From Phycisphaerales bacterium (lineage in GTDB: Bacteria > Planctomycetota > Phycisphaerae > Phycisphaerales > UBA1924): DNA of 64,000 nucleotides. Location: positions 3,100,001 through 3,164,000 of the forward strand of contig CP064987.1 of assembly GCA_016699835.1 (NCBI GenBank), written 5' to 3'. The notes beneath the pieces are model-generated. The model did no database searches. It had not been told where the DNA came from and worked only from the letters and a program-made list of their open reading frames with translations. The translations under genes and the position numbers were made by a program. Numbering within the stretch: position 1 is the stretch's first letter; each line of letters opens with the position of its first letter. Shown here one piece after another: positions 56,572 to 64,000 of the stretch.

Positions 56572-58599
56572 ATGGATCAGAACGCCCAGAATCCTCCCAC
56601 ACCTCTCGCCGACCTCGCGCGGGCGTGGTTGCTCGCGCTCCTGCGGTGCGCGCAGTCGATGCGCCTCTACGACAAAGACCACGCGGCCACACGCCGTGCC
56701 GTGGACGATGTCATGGCGACGCTCGACGTGATGCGCGCGCACCAGGAACTCACCATCCGCTGCGTGGACTCGGCCTTCAAAGTCGCGTCGGCAACCAGCG
56801 CGGAACAGGCGATCAACGAATCCAAACTCGCCGATCTTGCTGCCAGGCTTGGCGCGGCCAACATCACCGCGGTTCGTGTCAAGACCGACCTCACCCCGGG
56901 CGAAATCCCCGTGCTTGCGGAGGTGCTCGACCGACTCTCGACCGGGAAACTCTCGATCGCCGACGCGCGCACACGCCTGGCCGACGCGTCGGGCGCCAAA
57001 GTCCAGATCGTTGCGGTGCGCGATGGCGATGTGGCGCTGCGCGAGTGGGATGGCACGGTCGACCAGGCCGACGACTGGAGCCGGGTGCTCGAGCGATTGG
57101 CCTCGGGCGTGGCCGACACCGCCGAGATGGCACGCCGTGTGGAAGCCGGTATCGGTGCGGCGTGGTCGTCGGGATCCTCGGCCGGGTCGCCGCTGGTCTC
57201 GGCGGCCGAGGCGCTCCGAGCGGTTCCCGAGGAGCAACGCGCCGTAGTGATGACACAGTTCGGCGCGCTCGTCGGTGAACTCGACCCCGCCGTGCGAAAG
57301 AAGATGTTGTGGATGGCCGGCAAGGACGCGAGCCACACGCGAGCCGTCGCGGACCTCGCCGAAGTCCTCCCGGCCTCCGACGTTCTCGACGCGATCAGCA
57401 GCGGCGGGCTCCCCCAGGGCGGCACCGCACGCCACTCCCTCCGCGTGCTCTCGAAACTCGTCCAGACCGAAGGGGCGGCCACGCAGACGGGCGCCCGCCT
57501 CCACAACGTGCTCAGCGAGTGGTCCAACCAGGCCGAGAGCATCTCGGGAACCGATGAGCAACTCCGAGCCGCGGTGGCCGTCCTCCTCAAGGCATCGGAA
57601 GGCTCGCCCTTCAATCCCGATGACTATGAGGTCACGCTCAACCAGATCGCGTCGACAGGCTCTGGTGAAGAGTCCACGCTTCGGGCGATCGTTTGGGACG
57701 ATCTCGGGGAGCACGTGCTCTCGATCGCGCGATTCCTCGCCACGACGGAGATGGATGTCGAGAGCATCGGCGCGCTCGCCGTCCGAGTCGCGCCGCGCGC
57801 CGATCGGCTCCTTGCCGAAGGACGCTTCGATCTCCTGCTCGAGGCCATGGCCATGCCACGGAGCGGCGAGACCACGGACGAGTTCAATCGATCCCGCGAG
57901 ATGCTCCGGGCTGCGGTTGCGTCGCGTGTCGATTCGCTGATGCAACTCGTGTCGCACGAGGGGCTGACGCGGGAGCCCGCGCTCGAACTGCTCTCACGCA
58001 TCGAGCCCCGGATCGTGCTCGCCCACGCCGTTGCAAGCGACGCGAAGATCCAGGTTGTCATCATTTCGGCCCTGCGCGACGCGGGCACGGACTGGATGCG
58101 GCTGGGAGAGGCGGTCGCGAAAGAATCGCCCACGGTCGCGCTCCTGGCCTCGCGAAGTGGAGCCTTCCACGACGACGAGGTGCTCTCGCTTGTCAGCGGC
58201 GTCGTGCCACACATACCGGCCAACGTCCGGCGCGACCTGCTCCTCGAACTCGACATCGCGCATGACCACTGGCCCCTTGCGCTCATCGGCTGGGGCATCC
58301 GGACCGACGACGAGGTCCTCCAGTCGCGGATGATCGATCGGATCCGTGAGACGCATTCCGATCGTGCGGTCCCCATTCTCGAGCAGTATCTCCGCGAGGA
58401 CTTTGGTGTTGAGGTCTCGGGCACAAACTTCGAACTCGCCGCGAAAACACTCGCGGAATACGGCGAGGCCGGCGCGGTCGCGCTCGAGTCCATCGCCGAT
58501 CAGGTCCGTTCGCGATTCGGCCTGTGGTTCTACACGCGCGTGTTGCGCCTTCGAAAACTCGCGCGCCAGGCGCGGGCCGCGGGAAGGAAGGCCGCATGA
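56572..58599 (+). CDS. Helical repeat protein sharing its N-terminal domain with the following HD-GYP protein
   Basis: The 675-residue product opens with a domain of about 170 residues (ALLRCAQSMRLYDKDHAATRRAVDDVMATLDVM) whose pattern is repeated in the next gene (ALQAVAESRLLYGSDHKVYGERLESARVALE). The rest is Ala/Leu/Arg-rich and helical with HEAT-like spacing, e.g. ADLAEVLPASDVLDAISSG and DEVLSLVSGVVPHIPANVRRDLL. No enzyme motif is visible. Its TGA overlaps the next ATG (ATGA), so the two are coupled. A scaffold or sensory role for the HD-GYP partner is inferred. Confidence 0.7.
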   Translation: MDQNAQNPPTPLADLARAWLLALLRCAQSMRLYDKDHAATRRAVDDVMATLDVMRAHQELTIRCVDSAFKVASATSAEQAINESKLADLAARLGAANITAVRVKTDLTPGEIPVLAEVLDRLSTGKLSIADARTRLADASGAKVQIVAVRDGDVALREWDGTVDQADDWSRVLERLASGVADTAEMARRVEAGIGAAWSSGSSAGSPLVSAAEALRAVPEEQRAVVMTQFGALVGELDPAVRKKMLWMAGKDASHTRAVADLAEVLPASDVLDAISSGGLPQGGTARHSLRVLSKLVQTEGAATQTGARLHNVLSEWSNQAESISGTDEQLRAAVAVLLKASEGSPFNPDDYEVTLNQIASTGSGEESTLRAIVWDDLGEHVLSIARFLATTEMDVESIGALAVRVAPRADRLLAEGRFDLLLEAMAMPRSGETTDEFNRSREMLRAAVASRVDSLMQLVSHEGLTREPALELLSRIEPRIVLAHAVASDAKIQVVIISALRDAGTDWMRLGEAVAKESPTVALLASRSGAFHDDEVLSLVSGVVPHIPANVRRDLLLELDIAHDHWPLALIGWGIRTDDEVLQSRMIDRIRETHSDRAVPILEQYLREDFGVEVSGTNFELAAKTLAEYGEAGAVALESIADQVRSRFGLWFYTRVLRLRKLARQARAAGRKAA

Positions 58600-59789
58600 T
58601 CGATCGCGCCGATGCCGCCCTGAGCGCCCTCCAGGCCGTCGCCGAGTCGCGCCTGCTCTATGGCTCCGACCACAAGGTCTATGGCGAACGCCTCGAGAGC
58701 GCTCGGGTCGCCCTCGAGACCTGGCTCGCCGAGGGAGCCGCGACGGCGCTCCTCTTCTCCGATCGCGTCGTGGTGGGGGAGGCGTCGATCCCCTCGGGCA
58801 CTCGGATTCTTGCGGGAGTCCTTGGTCGACTACAGCGACTCGGCGTCGCCGCGGTGACGTTCCTGCCCGGCGTCACCCAGGCCGAGATCGAGTCCCTGAT
58901 CGTCAGTGTCGAGACGGCCACCGACTCCTTCTTCCGCGGCTCGGCCCACGTCCACCTGCGCTCCATCGCCGCGGGAGTGCCAGCCAACGAGCCCGGTCAA
59001 CGCACCAATCTCACCTCACCGCGAGGAACTTCCACACTCGCCAACGACAACGCATCTGGCCCCATCGGCACGATCGATGAATCCACACGAGGCGCCTTCG
59101 TCCCCGAGAACGTTGCCAGCACCCTCCAGAACGTCATCGTCCCCCTCGCGCAGAGCGGCGAGCTCGACGCCGGCGGCGTCACCAACCTTGCCGCGAGCCT
59201 CGCGGGCGAGATCGCCAACAGCCGGACGACGATGATCTCCCTCGCCGCGGTCCGCAACCACGACGAGTACACGTTTGTCCACACGATCAACGTCTCGATG
59301 ATGTCCGCGGGGCTCGCCGAGGCGATCGGACTGCGACCGGACCATGTCCACGACATCACCTGCGCGGCGCTTCTCCACGACGTGGGGAAGCAGCGCGTGC
59401 CGACCGAGATCCTCAACAAGGCCGGGAAACTCAACGACGAGGAACTCGCGATCATCCGACGCCACCCCATCGACGGGGCCAAGATTCTTCTCGGGCGAAA
59501 GGACGTCCCCGACGTCGCCGTCGCCGTGGCGCTCGAGCACCACATGCACCGGACGGGGGGTGGGTATCCGAGTATGCCCGAGGGCTGGACGATGCACGTC
59601 TCCAGCCAGATCGTCCAGGTCGCCGACGTCTTCGACGCGCTGCGGACGCACCGCCCGTATCGTGCCGCGCTGCCCTTGCATGAGTTCAAGGAACTCATGC
59701 TGAAGGACTCGCCCCGGATCTTCGATCCCGAGCTGCTCAGCGTCTTCTTTGAGCGTGTCGCCTCGCGAACCTCACGCGAAGCGGCCTGA
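58596..59789 (+). CDS. HD-GYP domain protein (probable cyclic-di-GMP phosphodiesterase)
   Basis: The 397-residue product has an N-terminal domain (1-170) shared with the upstream repeat protein, then an HD-GYP domain. Metal and catalytic motifs are present: His in FVHTINVS (about H229), HD in LLHDVGK (261-262), HP in RRHPIDG (290), HH in ALEHHMHRTGGGYP (315-316) with GYP at 323-325, and DVFDALRTHRPYR. HD-GYP proteins cleave c-di-GMP to pGpG/GMP or relay signals. ATG 58596 overlaps the upstream stop by four bases. No GGDEF partner is adjacent. Confidence 0.92.
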   Translation: MIDRADAALSALQAVAESRLLYGSDHKVYGERLESARVALETWLAEGAATALLFSDRVVVGEASIPSGTRILAGVLGRLQRLGVAAVTFLPGVTQAEIESLIVSVETATDSFFRGSAHVHLRSIAAGVPANEPGQRTNLTSPRGTSTLANDNASGPIGTIDESTRGAFVPENVASTLQNVIVPLAQSGELDAGGVTNLAASLAGEIANSRTTMISLAAVRNHDEYTFVHTINVSMMSAGLAEAIGLRPDHVHDITCAALLHDVGKQRVPTEILNKAGKLNDEELAIIRRHPIDGAKILLGRKDVPDVAVAVALEHHMHRTGGGYPSMPEGWTMHVSSQIVQVADVFDALRTHRPYRAALPLHEFKELMLKDSPRIFDPELLSVFFERVASRTSREAA

Positions 59790-59836
59790 AGGCGAGCACA
59801 CGAACACGGATCAATCAAAGACGCCCACTCAATCGC

Positions 59837-59861
59837 GTGGCATGGGCGTCTTGCCTGTGTC
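59837..59861. repeat. GTGGCACAGGCG-type palindromic repeat, copy 5
   Basis: Diverged copy (GTGGCATGGGCGTCTTGCCTGTGTC) between the convergent HD-GYP and citrate synthase genes. The arms are partly broken by two substitutions. Confidence 0.65.
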
Positions 59862-59898
59862 TGCATCTCTTCCACGCACCTAGTCCCTATTCCCAAAT

Positions 59899-59922
59899 GG
59901 CACCACGCGGAGCGTGGTGGTA
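59899..59922. repeat. Second intergenic palindrome near gltA
   Basis: GGCACCACGC and GCGTGGTGGTACC form a hairpin with a GGA loop. It differs from the GTGGCACAGGCG unit next to it. No T-tract follows, so it is a REP-like element and not a terminator. Confidence 0.5.
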
Positions 59923-59934
59923 CCCGGAACAGAA

Positions 59935-59963
59935 AACGCCGCCCGCATCAAACGGACGGCGTT
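59935..59963 (-). terminator. Terminator of citrate synthase gene
   Basis: AACGCCG (59935-59941) pairs with CGGCGTT (59957-59963), and the minus strand then reads TTCTGTTCC. It lies about 27 bases after the stop of the citrate synthase gene at 59991. Confidence 0.65.
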
Positions 59964-59990
59964 CAACGTTGATTCAGTTGTGATCGCGTC

Positions 59991-61145
59991 TTAAAAAGGC
60001 CGCTCGCCCATCGGCGTGTACCGAACACCGTGCGGCCCGACGTACTCGGCCTTCGGACGATACAGGCGATTGTCGCTCAACTGCTCGATCACGTGTCCCG
60101 CCCAGCCCGCGATGCGAGAGAGGGCGAACATCGGCGTGAAGAGATCCAACTGCAGCCCGATGCAGTGATACGTCGTCGCGGAGTAGAAATCGACGTTGGG
60201 GTAGATCCCCTTCGCCGCCTTCTCGCGGAGCATCACCTGCTCGATCGCCTGGCTCTTCTCGTACAGGCTCTGGTTGCCCGTGTCCGTCGCCAACTGCTTG
60301 GCGAGCGTCTTGAGATAGGTCGCGCGCGGGTCGTACGCCTTGTACACGCGGTGCCCGAACCCGGCGATCTTCGCCTTGTTCGCGAGTTTGTCCTGGATGA
60401 TCCCCTCGACCGACTCGACGCTGGGGATCTGGTTCAGCATGCGCATCACGTCCTCGTTCGCCCCGCCGTGGAGCGGCCCACGCAGGGAGCCGATCGCCGC
60501 CGTGATCGCCGAGTACATGTCGCTCTGCGTGCTGCTGACCACGCGAGCCGCGAACGTCGAGTTGTTGAGCCCGTGGTCGGCGTGCAGGATCATGCACGCG
60601 TCGAACGCGCGGACCATCGTCGGCGTCGGCTCGGTGCCGTTGAGCATGTACAGGAAGTTCGCCGCGAAGGAGAGATCCTTCCGGGGCTGTACTATGGGTA
60701 GCCCGCGGCGAATGCGGTCGTACGCCGCCACGATCGTCGGCGTCTGGGCCAGGATGTTCAGGGCCTTGTTCCGCAGGGCGGGAATGTCGATGGAGTTCGG
60801 CTCGGCATCGTGCAGCGCGAGCGACGAGACCATCGTCCGCAGCATGTGCATCGGCTGGGCCGTCTTGGGAATCGTCTGGAGGCGGGCCTCCATCCCGTTG
60901 GGGAGGTCATACCGCGAGCGGAGATCGCTCGAGAACGCGTCGAGTTCGCTCTTATTGGGCAGGCGGCAGTTCCATAGAAGGAACGTCGTCTCCTCAAACG
61001 TCGAGTTCCGTGCCAGGTCGTCGATCGCGATCCCGACGTACTCCAGCACGCCCTTCTCGCCGTCGATGAACGACATCTTCGTTTCCGCGGCGACGACGCC
61101 TTCCAGTCCCTTCGAGTAGTTCCCCATCGTCTTCTGCTCCGCCAT
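59991..61145 (-). CDS. gltA: Citrate synthase
   Basis: Citrate synthase condenses oxaloacetate and acetyl-CoA. The 384-residue product has the short (type II-like citZ) form: ARNSTFEETTFLLWNCRLP, MHMLRTMVSSLALHD, FDACMILHADHGLNNSTFAARVVSSTQSDMYSAITAAIGSLRGPLHGGANEDVMRML, IAGFGHRVYKAYDPRA, and NVDFYSATTYHCIGL with the catalytic Asp. Active-site His residues in HADHG, HGGAN and GHRVY are present. ATG 61145 has AAAGGA upstream. It is divergent from the rhomboid gene. The gene symbol follows usage for bacterial citrate synthases. Confidence 0.96.
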   Translation of the reverse strand: MAEQKTMGNYSKGLEGVVAAETKMSFIDGEKGVLEYVGIAIDDLARNSTFEETTFLLWNCRLPNKSELDAFSSDLRSRYDLPNGMEARLQTIPKTAQPMHMLRTMVSSLALHDAEPNSIDIPALRNKALNILAQTPTIVAAYDRIRRGLPIVQPRKDLSFAANFLYMLNGTEPTPTMVRAFDACMILHADHGLNNSTFAARVVSSTQSDMYSAITAAIGSLRGPLHGGANEDVMRMLNQIPSVESVEGIIQDKLANKAKIAGFGHRVYKAYDPRATYLKTLAKQLATDTGNQSLYEKSQAIEQVMLREKAAKGIYPNVDFYSATTYHCIGLQLDLFTPMFALSRIAGWAGHVIEQLSDNRLYRPKAEYVGPHGVRYTPMGERPF

Positions 61146-61451
61146 GGTGGTTCCTTTGCTCTCGCGTGTGCAATTCCGCCCCCAGCGCCCTTGGATCCCG
61201 CTCGGTGGTTCCCCGAGAGGGCGAATGGTCGTGTCTCGGTCGCGGCCGAGGTGAGACGGAGAGGGCGACCTACACAGGCCCGCCATCCCGCTCGATTCCA
61301 GCATCGGCACGCCCAAGGTGGCGCGTTGGTCCCGAGAAACCCATCTACCCGAGGGTGTACCGACTATAGGAAGGTGGTGGGGTGCGGCGGGCGCGGAGGG
61401 CATCACTCAGGCCCGAGAACCGTGATCGGGCCCGTGCCCATAGCATCGTCG
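61146..61451. other. Divergent intergenic region gltA/rhomboid
   Basis: This 306-base gap should hold the promoters of citrate synthase and the rhomboid gene. The part from 61422 may be coding if the rhomboid starts at an earlier in-frame GTG (61422 or 61434). I see no RNA gene or repeat. Confidence 0.35.
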
Positions 61452-62660
61452 GTGATCATTCCGATCGGGACAGATCGACCTCTCAAGCGGCGGACCTTCG
61501 TCACGTACGCCCTCATCGCCGCCAACATCGCCGTCTTCGCGGTCGAGTTGACCCAGCGCCACGCGAACTCGGGGAGCCTGAACGAGGTCAACTGGATGCT
61601 CGAGCAGTTCGACCTGGGGCGTGAGACCCGCAGGGACTTCTGGCGATTCATCACCTACCAGTTCCTCCACGATCCCTACGGCTGGATGCACATCGTCGGG
61701 AACATGCTCTTCCTCTTCGTCTTCGGGCCGAATCTCGAGGACCGCCTCGGTCGCCTGGGGTTCCTTGCGTTCTACCTTGTCGGTGGGATTCTTGCCGGGC
61801 TCGCCCATATTGCCGTCTCGCCTCATCCCGTGCTCGGAGCGTCGGGAGCCATTGCCGCCGTGACCGGGGCGTATCTTGTCCTCTTTCCAAAGACCTCGAT
61901 CAAGATTCTGATCTTCTTTTTTCTGATCGGGATCTACGAGGTCCCCGCGTGGGCCGCGGTGGTCTTCGCGATCGGCCGCGACATCCTCACCGCGACCTCC
62001 GTCGATCCCGACGTCTCGTGGCAGGCCCACCTCGGCGGCTACGCCTTCGGCATCGTCGTCACCCTGCTCCTCACCGTCACCAAAATCCTCCCGCGCGAAC
62101 GCTGGGACCTCATCGGGCATCTCGGCCACGCCGCACGCCGGCGCGAGATCCGCGACGCCGCCCGCACCTACGAGAACCGCCAGAACCACGTCAAGGCAAA
62201 GGAAACCCCAGAAGACCCGCGCGTCGAACTACTCGCGGCACGAAGGGCCGAGGTCTCCACCTTCCTCTCCAGCAACGACGTGTCCGCGGCTACCGACGCC
62301 TACGCCAGACTCCTCGTCGAGTTTCCAGACGCCTCACGCAACGCCACCCTCACACGCCAGAACCAGATCCTGATCGCCAACGAGTTCTTCCGTGCGGGGC
62401 GATATGCCGAGGCGCTCCGCACATACGAACTCTTCGCGAGCGCCTACGCGAGAGACCCGCAAACGCCGCACGTCCGCCTTGTCGCGGCTCTTATCCGCGT
62501 GCGATACCTCTCTCACGAAACCGACGCCGCTCGGCTCGCGGCCCACTCGGCCGCGCGCGAAGATTTGCGCGCCGCCGCATCCAGACTCGACGCCGACGAC
62601 GCCGAACTTGCCCGTCAACTCGAAGCCGAACTCCTCCCCATCCCGGAATCCAAGCCATGA
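61452..62660 (+). CDS. Rhomboid-family intramembrane serine protease with TPR-like tail
   Basis: Rhomboids cut membrane proteins within the bilayer. The 402-residue product (GTG 61452) has six helices, GWMHIVGNMLFLFVFGPNLED (the HxxxN loop), the catalytic Ser in VLGASGAIAAV (about S131) and His in QAHLGGYAFG (about H193). The C-terminal part (about 215-402) is soluble and helical with TPR-like repeats (FPDASRNATLTRQNQILIANEFFRAGRYAEALRTYELFASAY). GTG 61422 and 61434 are alternative starts. Its stop overlaps the next ATG (ATGA). The coupling suggests a joint role, unknown. Confidence 0.9.
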   Translation: MIIPIGTDRPLKRRTFVTYALIAANIAVFAVELTQRHANSGSLNEVNWMLEQFDLGRETRRDFWRFITYQFLHDPYGWMHIVGNMLFLFVFGPNLEDRLGRLGFLAFYLVGGILAGLAHIAVSPHPVLGASGAIAAVTGAYLVLFPKTSIKILIFFFLIGIYEVPAWAAVVFAIGRDILTATSVDPDVSWQAHLGGYAFGIVVTLLLTVTKILPRERWDLIGHLGHAARRREIRDAARTYENRQNHVKAKETPEDPRVELLAARRAEVSTFLSSNDVSAATDAYARLLVEFPDASRNATLTRQNQILIANEFFRAGRYAEALRTYELFASAYARDPQTPHVRLVAALIRVRYLSHETDAARLAAHSAAREDLRAAASRLDADDAELARQLEAELLPIPESKP

Positions 62661-63292
62661 GCAGCAGGCCGCGCGTTCGTGTGAAAATCTGTGGCGTCCG
62701 CGACGCGGACGAGGCCTGGGCCGCCGTCGATGCCGGCGCCGACGCCATCGGGTTCCACTTTGTCGAAGGCCGGCCAACCTCGATCGATCCCGTCGAGGCC
62801 TACGAGATCATGGCCGATCTCCCGCCCTTCGTCTCCAGCGTCGGCGTCGTCGAGAACTGCGCCATCGACGACTTCTCCGACATCGAGGAAGACTGCCCCA
62901 CGGCCCTCTCCCAACTCGACGGCGTCGAGAACCCCAAACTCGTCATGCAGTGCGGCCCGGGCGTCATCAAACGCGTCCGCTGGTCCGAACAACCCGCCAT
63001 CGGTGAATCCGAGGACGCCGACCCGATCTCCACCTGGGACGAACTCGACGAGGTCGACGCGATTCTCGTGGTGCCCGAATCAGAATGGACCAACGCCGCG
63101 ATCGATCGCCTCGCACAGCGCGTGCAGTCGTGCGCCAAACCGGTCCTGCTCGGCGGCTGGACCGCGTACTCGTTCAAGCCAAAGTATGTTCGGGACGCCA
63201 TCGCCCGCGTTCAGCCCTTCGCCGTCGATCTCGTCCTGGGTGAAGATGACCCCGACGCCACGATCGAGCGATTCATCGAGGCCGTGCGCTAA
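62657..63292 (+). CDS. Divergent TrpF-like (phosphoribosylanthranilate isomerase family) protein
   Basis: The 211-residue product starts like TrpF: VKICGVRDADEAWAAVDAGADAIGFHFVEGRP, with the Cys general base (about C12). The rest departs: the usual LLLD segment with the second catalytic Asp reads AILVVPES, and the conserved C-terminal SSGVE-type phosphate site is replaced by PFAVDLVLGEDDPDATIERFIEAVR. So TrpF activity is doubtful. It could be a TrpF-derived TIM barrel with a new role. Translational coupling to the rhomboid gene is clear. No other trp genes are nearby. Confidence 0.7.
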   Translation: MSSRPRVRVKICGVRDADEAWAAVDAGADAIGFHFVEGRPTSIDPVEAYEIMADLPPFVSSVGVVENCAIDDFSDIEEDCPTALSQLDGVENPKLVMQCGPGVIKRVRWSEQPAIGESEDADPISTWDELDEVDAILVVPESEWTNAAIDRLAQRVQSCAKPVLLGGWTAYSFKPKYVRDAIARVQPFAVDLVLGEDDPDATIERFIEAVR

Positions 63293-63304
63293 CTCCATCG
63301 CGGC

Positions 63305-64000
63305 CTATGGCAGCGTGACGCCCTTCGCCTCGACCGTGAGCGCCCGCGTCTCGAATCCGGTCCGCAGGTCGAACACGACCGTCGCGTCTTCCTTGGGTTT
63401 CCCCGGGAACATGAACGTGCACGTTCCCATGCCCCACATGCTTCCCTGAGATTCCATCGTCTCGCCGTCGCTGACAAACGCGACCTCGGCGATGGAATCA
63501 TGGAGCGACTCGGGCTTCATCTCGATCTGCACCGAGTTTCGCGACATTTTCACGCGGGCCTTCGCCCCCGAGCCGAACGTTTCCGACGGCAGATCGATCC
63601 ACTCGCTTCCGGTCGCCGTCAGCCCGGCCACCGTGACCTTGCTCACGTCGCGATACAGCGTGATCTCGGAGGTCATCGAGAGATCGAACGTCGTCGCCGA
63701 ACGGGCCGCAGGAAGGAGCACGATCGGCACCTCGCCCTTCTGCTTGTCGTCATCGAACATCATGCCCATGTACTGGGCCTTGCCATTGAACCCTGGTTCG
63801 ACCTTGGTCAGATCCGTCCCGCTGTTGTCAACGGCCTTGATCGTGGTCGGCTCCTCGACGTTCAGCACCTTCATCCCCGCGGGCACGTCGAACTTCAGCG
63901 TCAGGGTCAGGCCCGGCTTGTCGAACATGTTGAAATCGTCCTCGCCCTTCTTCGCCGTGGCGTGCACGCGAACTTCCTTCAGTCGGACGATTCGAGCGGT
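63305..64000 (-). CDS. Beta-rich protein, unknown, N-terminus cut by window edge
   Basis: The frame is open through base 64000 without a stop or need for a start, so the N-terminus lies outside; about 231 residues are visible. The sequence is strand-rich with many alternating polar/hydrophobic stretches (LTLTLKFDVPAGMKVLNVEEPTTIKAVDNSG; TLYRDVSKVTVAGLTATG; SRNSVQIEMKPESLHDSIAEVAFVSDG). No catalytic motif or membrane helix is seen in the visible part. It lies 12 bases from the end of the TrpF-like gene, convergent. An exported or envelope protein is possible but unproven. Confidence 0.65.
   Translation of the reverse strand, partial: TARIVRLKEVRVHATAKKGEDDFNMFDKPGLTLTLKFDVPAGMKVLNVEEPTTIKAVDNSGTDLTKVEPGFNGKAQYMGMMFDDDKQKGEVPIVLLPAARSATTFDLSMTSEITLYRDVSKVTVAGLTATGSEWIDLPSETFGSGAKARVKMSRNSVQIEMKPESLHDSIAEVAFVSDGETMESQGSMWGMGTCTFMFPGKPKEDATVVFDLRTGFETRALTVEAKGVTLP

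Overview
The window looks like a chromosomal segment of a high-GC planctomycete, most likely class Phycisphaerae. This is inferred from gene content: three secreted proteins ending in tandem 'DVDDGSG..DGGVTIDDLLYYL..GC' dockerin-like repeats, an exported HEAT protein, a Planctomycetes-style long PurD and ECF sigma factor, two membrane pyrophosphatases, and a Type IV pilin-like protein with A^FTLVE. I found about 50 protein genes, no rRNA, tRNA or CRISPR array, and no transposase, integrase or phage gene. Genes at both edges are cut (a PDZ protein on the left, an unknown beta-rich protein on the right).

Layout. 0-2.6 kb: PDZ protein, yicC and secG on the minus strand. 2.7-7.4 kb: a minus-strand unit of an SSS sodium symporter, a GH20 hexosaminidase and murQ, which reads as amino-sugar/peptidoglycan recycling. 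It is preceded by a leader region with two copies of a conserved hairpin repeat, one of which looks like an intrinsic terminator. 7.8-12.1 kb: a LURP-one-like protein, an exported unknown and an orphan family-5 solute-binding protein. 12.4-24.9 kb: envelope and regulatory genes, namely a pilin-like protein, three dockerin proteins (one with a seven-repeat FG-GAP propeller), an exported HEAT protein carrying a degenerate receiver-like domain, an HTH-receiver fusion, a LacI regulator, a cytochrome b562-like protein, kynurenine 3-monooxygenase and an ECF sigma factor. 24.9-30 kb: a GH1 beta-glucosidase and a large secreted glycosidase-like protein.

30-43 kb is housekeeping: purD, pdhA without pdhB, rpoD, dnaG, acylphosphatase, a HAD phosphatase, two small unknowns, clpX and pgk. 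43-49.7 kb holds alaS followed by the Fo half of ATP synthase (atpZ-like, AtpI-like, atpB, atpE, atpF, atpH), but the order then runs into pgk instead of atpAGDC, so the F1 genes must lie elsewhere. 49.9-55.4 kb has two adjacent, dissimilar membrane pyrophosphatases, one apparently K+-dependent with a large extra soluble insert and one with the K+-independent lysine. 55.7-64 kb: rpsU, a lipoprotein, a two-gene operon of a repeat protein and an HD-GYP protein that share an N-terminal domain, citrate synthase, and a rhomboid protease translationally coupled to a divergent TrpF-like protein.

Energy coupling is a theme: Fo ATP synthase, two ion-pumping pyrophosphatases, an Na+-symporter family protein, PDH E1 alpha and citrate synthase all occur here. 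Start sites were chosen from Shine-Dalgarno spacing, overlaps with neighbours and family N-termini; GTG and TTG starts are common. Family names rest on recalled motifs, not on database searches.
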